In this document: in pieces, positions 1-11,400 of the stretch
How the letters are laid out: each line of letters begins with the position of its first letter
How positions within the stretch are numbered: the stretch's first letter is position 1
Assembly: GCA_037783545.1 (NCBI GenBank)
Contig: JBBELK010000370.1
Span: 124,001-188,000 of the forward strand
Direction: 5' to 3'
From: Henricia sp. BOLD:AAB3569
Taxonomy: Eukaryota > Echinodermata > Asteroidea > Spinulosida > Echinasteridae
DNA length: 64,000 bases
Notes under the pieces: model-generated
Told to the model about the DNA's origin: nothing
The model's database searches: none
What the model saw: only the letters and a program-made list of their open reading frames with translations
Position numbers and translations under genes: made by a program

Positions 1-179
1 ACTGATTGACCAATTACTTTGGAATCGCCTTCAAGACCGTTTTGCTTTAGTGAATTCCTTCAATAATAGACTGGTTTGAAGAAAGTGGTTCCCACAGTAA
101 GGAAATGTTACTTTTCTGTTTCTGGGAGAATCCTGCAGGTAAAAGCAGACCCTGCCTGGGATAAGCTGGCCTCTGGAGT

Positions 180-325
180 CGTGTATCTCCCAAACAGTCC
201 TAGAAGTGCAGGAGCTCAGGAGGCACTTCAGGCAGAGTGGCGCACCCTGGCTCTTACGGAGGCTGGTGAAGTCAGCCTTGCCTCAAGATGTGTTCATACA
301 CGTTACTGACTGATAAAATGTTACA
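180..325 (+). repeat. Dispersed repeat end shared with 32925-33020
   Basis: A stretch with GGCTCTTACGGAGGCTGGTG, then AGTCAGCCTTGCCTCAAGAT, then a CATACACG...ACTGA-TGATAAAATG tail recurs, slightly diverged, at about 32925-33020 inside ACLY. It lies in the MSL1 intron before the first recognisable PEHE exon. It is probably the 3' end of an old retroelement. No coding or structural signal identifies the family. Confidence 0.45.
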
Positions 326-376
326 TCTTTCAACCTTATATAATTTGAATTCCTTTTTTTAACAATATATTTGCAG

Positions 377-2056
377 TTCCAGCATGGCGAGTCAACGTTC
401 TCAGTAGCAGTACCAGTACAGATATTATAGAGGTATAAATCCTTTGTCATAATGTATATAATGCCTGACTTTACCAGAACAATATAAAATTCTCCAAATA
501 GACCGTGTAAGTTGACCTCGAGACTCGTCGACTTCCGGGGACCTCAGGATAGCAGCTGAACCGTAGGCAACGACCGTTTGTTCGGTACCATTTTGACACC
601 ATGTCAAAATTAGCAGTTTCACCTACCGATTCGGGGTCCACTATAAAAATCCTTAAAATCTCATTTATCACCTGTGCGAAACGTTGATTTATCACCTATG
701 CGAAACGTTGATTTGGATGAATTTAGTGAAGTGCATTAAACTACCTGCCCAGTGGTTTTTGAGACAGTCTTTGATATGGTCTGTCACAAAACGGGATCCA
801 ACTTGACGGACAAACCAATGTACATGTGTTTATTGCTGCCTCAGGATATCGAAGACACTGCGTTTGAGAAACGTCACCAGAGGTACGAGCATGCGGAGCA
901 GAAACGCAAACGTTGGGACATCCAACGAGTTAGGGAGCTGAGAGAACATGAACGCCTTGAACAGAAGATGCTACGACGGGAGTACGGTAACTGGGACGAC
1001 GTTCTCAAGACGTTTTACCCTGAGCCTTCCGATGGTTAGTTTAAGAAGTCAACTTTGCCACATAAAACTAAGAGGCCATCCAAAGTTGTAAAATATTTCA
1101 CGATTTTACAAAGAGTAGGAAGGGGAGTAGGATTTTACATGCACTGTAAAATGTTAACATTTCATAGTAGTGACAAAATGGGTTGATAAGTAGTGTTTGG
1201 GGGAGGGGAGGGGAGGGGGTCTTGTAGAACTGTGAAAATGTTGACAACTTTGGACGGCCCCTAATGGTGTCTGCTCTGTATAAATTGAGCTTTTCTCTCA
1301 GTTGTTTTCTTTGAATCAATTCTGTTACTGATTTTAAAAGTGTCTTAATGCTAAAACAAGATTTGTAACGCATATCAGCGGGTTACATTTCCTAAACATC
1401 CCTAACATACTTTTACAAAATCAGTTACAAAATCGGCTTTAACAGCAAGTGGGTTTTGTATTTGTCTTTTTTCAGCCTGTCAGCTACAAGTCACAGATGC
1501 CGTCCCTTTAGTGGCATTTGGTGTTCAAGTGCCCCTCGCTAAGGATGGGTAAGTCAAAATTTACCACGTATCCACCCTAAATATTTTATGATGTAATAGG
1601 AAACACATTTTTTTTTTCTTTTGGCTTCATCGAGACCATCATGTAAGACCTTTGTGTTCAAAACCTGAGACTATTTTTTTACTGCCAAATTGGTTTCACA
1701 TCAGCCGTTTTCACAAAATATTTTGTAGCTTGCGCAACTTTTGAAAATGGCATAGCCCCCATAGGCTTGCGTGTAATTATCGCACGAATGTTGCGCAGCG
1801 TACGCAATAAAAAGTTGCACAAGCAGGCTTACGCAGTGCGTAAGAATTCATGAAATCGGCTGCTAATGTCCCCGTACCGATGGTTGATTGTCATAATTGG
1901 AAAACAAGTAATTGTTGGGTGATAAATTTTTACTGTTTTGCATTTTATTTTGCTTCCAACTTTCGTAGAGAATTTGATCTTCCGTGGTACAGTGTGAATG
2001 AACGGGAAAAGGAGGAATCGATGAGGCAGACAAGAAGTAGAACCAATCGAAGATGA
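377..2056 (+). CDS. MSL1: MSL1-like protein, C-terminal PEHE domain (partial gene, last four exons)
   Basis: Coding exons at 377-432, 845-1034, 1476-1548 and 1969-2056 join in frame; all have AG acceptors and GT donors. The product reads VPAWRVN, then DIEDTAFEKRHQRYE, then EQKRKRWDIQRVREL, then FYPEPSDG, then PLVAFGVQVP, then FDLPWYSVNERE, ending TRSRTNRR and TGA at 2054-2056. This order (a V-P-x-W-R opening, a basic KRWDIQR helix, FxPEP, VAFG, and F-x-LPW close to the C-terminus) is that of the PEHE domain of MSL1, the scaffold that in other animals binds the MOF acetyltransferase and MSL3. KANSL1 also has a PEHE domain, but the KRWDIQR, FYPEP and LPW motifs fit MSL1 better. The N-terminal coiled-coil and earlier exons lie left of the window. 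Exact exon ends are inferred from splice consensus and frame. Confidence 0.85.
1072..1262. mobile_element. MITE family A copy (GGCCGTCCAAAGTTGTCAAC ends), in an MSL1 intron
   Basis: Roughly 190-bp element with terminal inverted repeats beginning AGGCCATCCAAAGTTG and ending CAACTTTGGACGGCCCCT, a G-rich core, and the paired words TGTAAAATGTTAACATTTCA and GTGACAAAAT-GGTTGATAAG. Further copies lie at 7351-8025, 33861-34081 and 46500-46717. There is no coding capacity, so it is non-autonomous. Confidence 0.75.
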
Positions 2057-3150
2057 GCTTACATGGGCGGCTAGGCTTGAATTCACATACGGGACATCTG
2101 ATTGGATAGAGGACCATCGCAGCACCCAATCGTGTTTGCTGTTAAATGTAGCATACGATAATCATCAACCATGATGTGGCGCAACATGGTTGGAATGAAG
2201 AGCCAATCACAGTTCAGCTTAAGGAGTCACTGATACTTTCAAGTATGAAACAGCTATTTTGATTGGTCCACTGATTTGATTCTGATTGGCCCATGCTGAA
2301 AAGCTTCTTTGAAAATAATTTCGGTGGTTTACAATCTCGGCCAGCAATTTGAAAGTAACCACAACTTGCGGCAGTTGACGCATAATTACATTCTCAGTAC
2401 TAAAGTTGGATTTCTTAAATTTTAAGTAGATTTTGGAGTGTTCCAAATTTCAATTTTCAAGTATAAGAAATGAAAAGGTAGGTTTTCATTCGTGTGAAAA
2501 AAATATTAAATTGACTCCTGGTGCTTTTACAAGGTTAGCCTGCAGTTATTAGAAATATTTCTTAAGTCATTGGGCTATTTTCGTGAAAGTTTTACGAGTT
2601 AATACCGGGAATAATGTCAAATGTTTGGGGAGTAATCTTCACGGTGTAGAGACTTTACCGTGAAAATTGCCTATCAATAGAGCTTCTGCACGAGCGGCCA
2701 TGACAGGGGGCAGGTTTTCTTATTTAAATTATGTAACAATAGAACCACAAAGCACCTACTCATGCATGACACATGGTAACAATGTGACTGCCTCCATCAT
2801 GGCCGCCGTGCAAAGTCTCTATTAGAAATAGGGGACAAATTCCACAGGAGGTAGAAAAGACAAATCGGAGCCCAAGAACTGTTTATAAGATGTAAAAATA
2901 CTTTTTTTTTAAACCTGTAAATAAGCTTTTGTTGTTACATTACAAGTGTACAGGTGTATATTAATATGCTAAGCTCCACCCTCCCCCTCCCCCACCCAAA
3001 AAAGAACTATGTTCAGCCTTATGTAAAGTGTCCAGAAATGATCTGGCAACCATGGTTTATGATGACGTAAGAAGGCTACAATTGATGTGCGTGCAGGCGT
3101 GTCATGCACGGGGAAAAAGGTCGACACAAGCAGAATGTTGTCATGGTGGT
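2057..3150. other. MSL1 3' flank, no gene seen
   Basis: This AT-rich stretch follows the MSL1 stop. No exon with a recognisable product was found on either strand. The first few hundred bases are presumably 3' UTR, but no clear AATAAA sits close behind the stop. The rest (2640-2830) has an imperfect inverted repeat around AGAGACTTT and GCAAAGTCTCT, typical of a decayed short transposon. Confidence 0.4.
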
Positions 3151-3154
3151 CTTA

Positions 3155-3478
3155 TTAGGGCGTTTTCGATTTGGACGACGGATGATTCTATGTCGGATAA
3201 ATTGTCATTTCGAGTCATCTGCGCATGCGTCGCCATCCGATTTCGTCGTCCGATTTCTAGGACGGTAGTTGGGGCGAATCAACGTTGTGGTGACAACGGC
3301 AACTTTAGTGAACATTTGACCTTCAACAACACATTTTGGATCACATGACCGATCACAAATCATCGTGAAAATCGAAATGGATTCAAAGTAGGATGGGACG
3401 GTTTGTGCAACAACGTGGTCGCCGACAGATTTTCCACCGTCGTGTTTCTCTCCGTCGTCCAATCGAAAGCTCCCTATT
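3155..3478. mobile_element. MITE with GGGCGTTTTCGATTTGGACG ends
   Basis: About 320 bp bounded by inverted repeats: GGGCGTTTTCGATTTGGACG at the left and CCGTCGTCCAATCGAAAGCT at the right, with CGTCGTCC words repeated inside. The left end is next to TTA and the right end next to TA, so the target duplication is uncertain. Nothing inside codes for protein. Confidence 0.6.
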
Positions 3479-3933
3479 ATCGCAGTGTGACCGTGCAAAT
3501 AGCTTCTGGCTTTACTAGGACATTGCCCGTGGACTTGTGATAGCCTTGTTAACAGGAGCATTGGAATGTCCTTGCATGGCCATCCTTTGTCAGCTTTTTT
3601 TAAAAACATATTTGTACATGTACCGGAAGTTTTATCACATTTTAAACTACAAATCACTGCCAGGTGTAATTTGTATAGCAAATCATTGTTCAGATACTGT
3701 ATATGTTTATTTACGGTTTGCCTTACACATGAATGCAGTCGCACACTACAATCCTGGTCAAAACATACTAGGCTCCCTGGCCCCAGTTCAACATTGTTTC
3801 CCACTGTCAGTTTGCTGAGTGTGTTCCACCTGCAGATATCTTGGGAGCAGGGAACAGGGGAAGGTGTCCCAACTAATTTGTCATGGATTTTATAGTTTTG
3901 ACTGTATTTGATTCTATTGGATATTTAACCTGC

Positions 3934-4335
3934 CTCTGGCCTTACACATCTTATGTGTGACGGCCAAAGTGGTCGAACTTCACCGGCGGCCGGATTGTTT
4001 TGGGCGCGCTTAGCATTGGGCACGCTATGCGCCCAATGCAATAACAACACGCCCAAAAGGCCGTCGCCATTTTTGAAACAGCAATAGAGGAACGATATTT
4101 CTGGAACTTGCAGAATGATCGTCGACTCTTGGCCAGATGGATGAAGATTTCTGGATAAGGGAACGTGTTTTGGAAAAAGGTGCGAGTTCCTCTATGTTTA
4201 GGTACCCTAACTTTGGAAGTCTCTGTCCTTGGTGAGAGAAAGATCTTGCTCAAAGTATGTAGCAAATTCGCAACAAAAAAAGTCCGGCCGCTGGGGAAGG
4301 TTGACCGCCACACATAAGATATGTGCGGCTAGAGG
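3934..4335. mobile_element. Foldback/MITE-like inverted repeat element
   Basis: About 400 bp. The left arm reads CCTCTGGCCTTACACATCTT then ATGTGTGACGGCC and GGCGGCCGGA; the right arm is its reverse complement with a few changes (TCCGGCCGC ... CACACATAAGATATGTG ... TAGAGG). The arms are about 60 bp and the loop is unique. Confidence 0.6.
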
Positions 4336-4462
4336 CATTCGGGCTATGGGATATTTTTCTTTTCAATCGGCATCACGTTCCATGACAATTTTGTTAACTT
4401 TAGAACTGGTTGAACCTCAGAAATGAAGCATGCTTCGATTTTCAAGTACATAATGGAAAGAC

Positions 4463-4730
4463 CACATGTGGGTCATTCTATAAATTTGGGGTCCACTTTT
4501 TCTGTCCCCGTTACACCTGACATCTTGTAAAATGTTGTACATGTATTTTGTAAATTCAGGACATATTCTTTAAATGCCTTCTGTTTCAAAGAGTGATTAC
4601 ATAAAATACCATTTATAGAAATATGGTTTGAAGGCTTTTTTAATGATACTTGTATGGCAAATAGCAGGTGTAACAGGGACAGAAAAATGTCGTACGTTGG
4701 GACCCCAAATTTATAGAATGACCCATGTGC
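4463..4730. mobile_element. MITE with CACATGTGGGTCATTC ends
   Basis: About 265-bp element with near-perfect inverted ends: GGTCATTCTATAAATTTGGG at 4471 and its complement ending at about 4724. An inner pair (CTGTCCCCGTTACACCTG and the complement near 4665-4690) extends the arms. No coding capacity. Confidence 0.7.
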
Positions 4731-5339
4731 TTTGGTTAATTGCTTGTCTCAACTGTCCGTTTTTCAAAAGTCATTGCTGTTAATAAACCAACACCACGTG
4801 AACCCAAAAGGGTATACCGGTACATGTAAAGTTGTCTCTTTGCTTGGTTTTACAGGAGTGGAACCAAATCTATTGAAACATAAAATCCATGCTGTTACAG
4901 CACACATGATGCATTTTGAGGCAGAAACTGGAATAAATTGTGTATACTGTCTTGAAATGAACATGTCTTTGCTATTTTTGCCTCTTTCTGGTATAACCAG
5001 TCATCACTTGTCATTCTGTAGTGGTCCATTTAATAGAAGCAGTCTGTCGACACCAGCAGCGTAGCCAATTTTTCATGCATGCCCCCTCCCTTACCTACGC
5101 CGCTGGTTAACACATACTATATACACAACACTTCTCATTTTACCTCAAAAAAAAAAGAGAATTATGAACATTTTATTTTTTGTACATCAACATTTTACTC
5201 CATAAAAGTACGAATAAATCAGTCAACAAAATTTAAGAAATTTTACCATATCACTGATTATTTGAAACTCATTCACTTTTCTGTGCTGTACAGTAATTCT
5301 TCCAAACAACTAGTGCGTTAAATTTAAAAGCTCGTGCTA

Positions 5340-5625
5340 AAATGCAGTACAATCGAACCTCGTTAATAGACGCCATTTCGTGGGGCAGTTCCTTTGTTCC
5401 TTGATGACATGCATGGTTGCACATACATATTGTGCTTGAATGGTTTAAGTAACAAAAGGTGCCCCACGAAATGGTGGCTATAAGAGGTCTAAGGAACTTT
5501 ACAGATTACCTTGTTATAACAGGAGTCATGTATTATCAGAAATGAACAAAGGAAAGTGACAAAGTTGTCCTTGTTATAAGCAGAATGTTGTATTAACAGT
5601 GCACCGTTATCGACGTTCGACTGTA
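5340..5625. mobile_element. Composite short transposon with CAGTACAATCGAACCTCGTT end and a family-B core
   Basis: The outer ends read CAGTACAATCGAAC and GACGTTCGACTGTACT, a CAGT-type terminus common in Tc1/mariner derivatives. The interior 5375-5495 matches MITE family B (CGCCATTTCGTGGGGCAG ... GCCCCACGAAATGG). Either family B inserted into it or the two share an origin. Confidence 0.5.
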
Positions 5626-5635
5626 CTTGTTAACA

Positions 5636-5877
5636 ATAGACCTTTATCATGGTGCGTCCATCTCTGTCTTGTTCCTCATAGTATGTGATGCGCGACAGTG
5701 CGCGTTATCTCCCGTTGCGCGCTCTCTCAATCGTGCAACGTCTGTACTACCATTGTGATAAACACAATGAACAATTTCAACACGGGACCAAAAAATTTTT
5801 GTCTGTAAGCCTTGCTTTAGTTACGTTCATTTTAATAGGAGAAAAGGGAAGATGGCCGCACCGTGATAAAGGTCTAT
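5636..5877. mobile_element. MITE family C copy (ATAGACCTTTATCAYGGTGC ends)
   Basis: Ends are ATAGACCTTTATCATGGTGC and GCACCGTGATAAAGGTCTAT. The core words CACAATGAACAATTTCAA and CATTTTAATAGGAGAAAAGG recur in the copies at 23606-23881 and 28682-28987 in ACLY introns. Non-coding. Confidence 0.75.
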
Positions 5878-6909
5878 TATGTCCGCAATAGGAAACAAAT
5901 ATGAGGTAAGACGAAAATAAACAATCACAAAAAAAAGACACGACTGAAAAGTGATAGATATGAAAAATGCAGTTGATCTCATCATAAAAAGGAGGTTATC
6001 AAACTCAAGACATCTGCTAATTAAGAAGGTTGTTATATCAAATCCAGGCAGTTGTTATATCATTTCAGGAGTGCTATTATTTTCTCAGTACCTCAAGCGG
6101 GCAACGAGTGAGGATAGTCTGGTGCCCATTCTGCAACGAGTGAGGATAGTCGGTGCCCGTTCTGCAATGAGTAGGTACTTTGTGGATTTACTGCGACATT
6201 ATTTATATGAAAACCTGTCATGGCTGTCGAAGCCGTAGCCATGTGTTTCAGATGCAGCTTAACAAGTTCTCTGCTGTCCCACACTGAATTTTACTATTTT
6301 GAAGTGCCCAAGAGCTTGCCAAGTTTTGGCGAAAAAAACCCCAATGCAGACTATGGAAAGATTACCATGCACGGACACCCACTGAACCTATGTTTTCCTT
6401 AGTAAATTTATGACACTTTGTCCTCCTAATTTTTCGTTTTTATCATCAAACTAAAATGTTTACATTGTTTATGTCATAACAAAGAAAACCCTGGGTGTCC
6501 GTGCATGGTAATGTACTCCAGACTATAGCCTCCGCACTGGCAGCCATGTTTAAGGACAGGTATTCTTATTGAATTGATAGCGGGCATGAAGTGGGCATAG
6601 GGGCCCTAAGATGGCTGCCATGTAAACGCTCTATAGACAACTGTGCTTTCTGCTGGCTTGGCCTTACCAAAATATTTCAAGTTGCCCCTAAACGTTAAAA
6701 ACAACCATTCCAAATTACCAACACAATTTTCACGCAATCTATACAATCTACTAATTCCTTAAAAATTATAAAATACTCGGACATTTTTCACAACAGTGCA
6801 CATTGTAATTAAACTATAGCTAAAATGTACAATAATGTATCTGTTAATATTATGTCCACATGCACCATATTATTGTAGTTTTTAGATAACAATGTTGTGG
6901 TTGGCTCCA

Positions 6910-7140
6910 TCACAAGTCACTAAAAATCTTCCCAAGTCCCTGCAAGTGCCTGCCAAGTCCTCGCAAGTCCCTGCAAGTTCTCGCAAGTCCCTACAAGTTC
7001 TCGCAAGTCCCTACAATTCCCTGCAAGTTCTCGCAAGTCCCTACAAGCCCCTGCAAGTTCTCGCAAGTCCCCACAGGTCCCTGCAAGTTCTCATAAGACA
7101 CCTCAAGTCCCCACAGGTCCCCTGTAAGTACTTACAAGCC
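6910..7140 (+). repeat. Degenerate tandem repeat of CAAGTCCCTGCAAGTTCTCG
   Basis: Roughly twelve imperfect units of about 10 or 20 bp built from CAAGTCC, CTGCAAGT and TCTCG. The apparent open frame through it is a by-product of the period, not a gene. Confidence 0.85.
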
Positions 7141-7350
7141 TATCGCAAATGCCTGGATCTCATTTTACATTACATTTATATGCAATGGACCCAAGAACAA
7201 TTTTAAGTTTGCGTAAAAACTTGAACGTAGATAACAATACAACCCCTGATGTAGGAACCATCCCGTGTTAAAAAATATTCTGACAATTTGATATTTAATA
7301 TTTCCATGCAAGTGAAAGCAAAACATCCAACAGGAAAGCTGTCTTTACTA

Positions 7351-8025
7351 AGGGGCTGTCTGAAGTTGTCAACATTTTCACAGTTCACAAAGCTTAGAAA
7401 GGGGGAGGGGGCGGGTGTGGGGTTAAGGGCCGCGTAAAATGTTGACATTTTGTGGTACAGTGGCAACCCATGGGACCGACAAAATGTGGCCAGAATACGC
7501 AGGTGGCCATTATATAGAGGTTTAGCGTACACGTGCAGGAATATCCAAACATCATAAAACATACCACAGTACATGTCTGCAGATGAAAAACAGCTAAAAG
7601 TGAAGTGTATGAAAGGTTTACTCATTAAAAAGTTGACAATTGTTTATTTTTTAATAATAAATTCCTCATAAAATTTCCCAGAGTAGCTTGATTTATTAAG
7701 GCAATTTACTGTGTGTGGCCAGATTATCCAGGTTTAACTGCCATAGGATTGTACACACAGAAATCCTAGTGCCCTGGCCACTGGTTGCGTTAGAGAGGGG
7801 CCCTAATATCAAGGTTTCACCTCCATACGTTTGTGTACAAACTGGTTTGGGACCGAACAAATGTGGCCACTTTAGACAGGTGGCCTCTTTATAGAGGTGG
7901 CCCTAAGAGCAGGTTTCACTGTAGTGACAAAAAAATGTTGATAAGTACTGGAAGAGAGGGACGGGGGTCTTGAAAAATACTACTCTGTAGAACTGTGAAA
8001 ATGTTGACAACTTTGAACAGCCCCT
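7351..8025. mobile_element. MITE family A copy split by a nested insertion
   Basis: The left half (7351-7457, AGGGGCTGTCTGAAGTTGTC start) and right half (7922-8025, ending CAACTTTGAACAGCCCCT) together make one family A element. They are separated by a 464-bp insert flanked by TA on both sides. Removing the insert restores the family sequence around GGTAGTGACAAAA. Confidence 0.75.
7458..7921. mobile_element. TA-flanked MITE inserted in family A element
   Basis: Starts CAGTGGCAACCCATGGGACC and ends AGCAGGTTTCACTG, with TA at 7456-7457 and 7922-7923. Inside, TGGCCA and AGGTGGCC words recur. The CAGT terminus plus TA duplication fits a Tc1/mariner-type non-autonomous element. A related sequence is at 43530-43702. 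Confidence 0.7.
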
Positions 8026-8325
8026 AAAAGTTCTTAAATGATACTGTTAAAGTAAGGTGCTTGAAAACAAAATGTCACATATTTAGACGTGCAAGAACAT
8101 GTACAGCATTAACGTATCAAAGTAAACTTGAAATAATACAGGAGAAATGTTTTTTGTCCCCCCCCCCCCCTCCCCAACCCCCTAAACGAATAACAAAGAA
8201 TTGGGACATGTTGTAGAAACAGTGCACTTAATATCCAGGTTCAACTGTATAGTAAAATCTGCTTAATCAAACCTTGACGGAATTAGCTTAAATCGTGAGT
8301 TGATTGGGTCGAAATCTTTCAAAAT

Positions 8326-8331
8326 TTTATT
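8326..8331 (-). terminator. Candidate SUMO polyadenylation signal
   Basis: AATAAA on the minus strand about 125 nt past the SUMO stop codon; the nearest canonical hexamer downstream. The choice is inferred from position only. Confidence 0.45.
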
Positions 8332-8455
8332 CTGGAAACCAAAAAAAACGTCCCCAGTGAAATAATTTCTACACAAGCATAATAAAAATGTACAGAGTGA
8401 CAAACCAGGTATTGTGTGGTAGATTCGAGTTTGATGACAGGAAGAGCACCGTCTG

Positions 8456-11400
8456 TCAGTCATGATGCGTACAGTGACCGCCGGTCTGCGCTGAAACAAC
8501 TTCTATGATATCTTCATCGTCCATTTCAAGCTGTAAATGAAAAGACATGACACACTGAGCTGGAAAGTATGTTTAAGAAGTCATGTTCATATTAGGCTTG
8601 GGCGACTCCAGCATTTTCGGAGTCGACTCCGATTCCAAAAAAGAATCGCGATTCCATTAGGAATCGATTCCATTTTTTGCGGGAAAACATTAAATATACT
8701 GAGCATGTTTAATAGGTAGAGGCGCTATGACCACACAGATGGCTCGTTTTGATGCCAGGTGTGGTTTGCATGCGCTAGACCCAATATTCTCTCATACAGC
8801 AAAAAACCTGGAGACCGCCTTGGACAAGGCTAATTTTGCCTTTGAAGACCAAACCATGTCAGGTTTTATTTGGGAAAGAATTCTGTTTACTGGACGGCAC
8901 TTATTCTCCTTAGAACTAAATAACCACGAAAACGTGTTAATATTTGAAAGGGAAGTAAGTTTAATAGTGAAAAACATTCAACAATTTCTTTGAAAATACT
9001 TTTTTTCTGTCGTGTTCCATAGACTTATAAGTTATACAAATAGCATCTCAGTAGCGACCAGTGAACGGAATTTATGCCTTTATTTGTTCTTACCTGTCTT
9101 GGCGTAACGCTGTCTGATAACGTCTCACCGTCAAAAAGGAATCTTACAGAAGTTAGGGGTTTTTGCTGAACGAGGAAACAAACACAGTAAATTAATGGAT
9201 AACTTCTTTTATGTCAAACTAAGAAATGTAGGTATTTTTTCCTTATACATTGAACAAAGATTTGAATGAAATTACCTCCTGAAATCAACAGATCATTCAA
9301 TTTTAAGATATACTTCCCACTTGCACTTTTGTCGCAAATTTTGCATTTCGGAGATAAATAAATGATACAATTACTGCATAAAGTGATGCACAACATTACG
9401 GGGCAAGCGGTCCATGCGTAAGCGCTACAACAGGGGGCGCTGGGCGCGCGCGGAAATGGTTATCTTGTGCACTAACTGAAGGGAATTTTTGAAAATTAGA
9501 TTTTTCTACAGAAAAGCAACATTTGCGACAAAAGTGCAAGTGGGAAGTATATCTTAAAATGACATTATCTGTTGATTCCAGGAGGTACATGTAGTTTCCT
9601 TCAAATATTTGTTCAATGTATACGAAAAAAATACCGAAATGTATGACAGTCAAACAACAAATACCAGGGTCGAAATATATAACAATTTTCCAAAAATTCT
9701 GTACGGTTCATACATCTTGCAGAAACTAACCTTATTGCAAACCCGACTTCACAAACAAATGTTCCATTTTTGAGCCGCAAATTTGCATGAATGAATGTAG
9801 TGTGTAATGTTTATCACTTAATACCGTACTTACACTGCTTTCACAGAACTTGTTCTTAATCTTGGCCATCGGGGTGTCCAACTTGACTTTAAAGAGAACC
9901 TCCATGCCAGCCTGCAGAAAAACAAATAGCACTGTTAAAGATGTGAATTAAGTTAAAGGCACAGGCTTGTCAGCAATGCGTGCGTGTCAAATTCGTGCCA
10001 CGAAATACGCAGCTCCATAGCAAAGGCATGGAGCTGCGTATTTCGTGGCACGAATTGCTGCGAGCCTGTGCCTTTAACACATCTGCAATTATGTCGGTCG
10101 CACATCCTGGCACTTTTGTGACCCGGTGTCATTTGCCTTTGTATATGGCCATAGCACTGTGACTAGAGTGAAAACGAATTTGTTTATGCTTAAAACGTGT
10201 ATGTGTTGTGTAGATAACGGCTTAGTTCCTCCGCTTGTTACTCATTGTATGACTACTTGTCATCTCATTGTATGACGTCACTGCAGTACAATAAAATGAC
10301 CACAAGAGGGCAGGCTATCTAGGCAGTTGCGGATCGTGATTCGTGCATCGTAAATTTGGCTGTTCCGTTACAGTTTGCTGGAAAAATGTAAAGAAAAATT
10401 ACATTGGACGAGTGTTTTGCTATTTAAATCCACTTGTAACCATAGGCACACCATTGTTTTCACTCCAGCCCTACCGGATGTGATGTTGCACCGACCGACA
10501 GAATAAGGATATAAAGGGAACTGGATGCTGATATTGGCCCCAAGATGGGGGAGAGAGAGGAAAGGGGGAGGGGAACCTGTATTATAACAAAACCACAAAG
10601 AGAAGCATGGACACAGCAACAGGATGCATCATCATCAACAATAGATCCTTTGTTCTCTAGCATCTCCGCCCAGTTGAAAGGAATCCCACAGAAGGTCAGA
10701 ATGCTTTCAACTTTTGCCATGTTTGCTGAATGAACAGTGTTAGGGTTCATTCAGTCAAGCTGTATTTCAAGGGAAGAAAGCAAAGAACAAAACAATAATT
10801 TATCAAGAGGTCCAATTTGAACAAAATGTAAACATTTCATGAATGACTTTACCTCATCTTTAACTTTGATCTTGATGGATTTGGATGTTTCTCCAGTGAT
10901 TTTCTTGTCATTGGTGCTTGGTTTGTTCTCCTGTCCACCCTGTAAATCAAATTGTGTGCCGAAAGCTGTTATTATACATCATGAAACAGTGGTTAATAAT
11001 TACGGAATAAAAGTGGGTTTGGCCAGTCTTAAACATACGTTAAAAACCGGCTAAGGGCCTGGAGGAGTGATAATAGCCCGAGCCACGGCCGAAAAAGAAA
11101 AGTTGACAAGAACCGATTGGTTTTGCGTTTTATTATTATTATTATTATTTCTTTCTGGTATTCATACCAAGAATTCCCCATAGTGCTCATTGCACTGTCA
11201 CTCGTAAGCGTGAGGAAACCCATGAAGAATTAGAATTAGAAATGGCCAGAGACACCAGGGAATCCCCTTGCTCTTCACGAAAGAATGCTCTTTAGAGTGC
11301 GTTACCATTACCTAACACACTGGACCAACGGCTTTACATCCCTTCCGAAGGATGGAGCAAGTGTGGTTGAGTGCCTTGCCCAAAGGCACAGGTACCGCAG

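Noticed and set aside
3205..3804. 199-codon minus-strand open frame
   Set aside because: Its 5' part runs through unrelated sequence and its 3' part through the MITE at 3155-3478; no recognisable domain.
6892..7206. Open frame of 104 codons rich in SLQVLASP
   Set aside because: It is the translation of the CAAGTCCCTGCAAGTTCTCG tandem repeat; no start context, splice sites or family.
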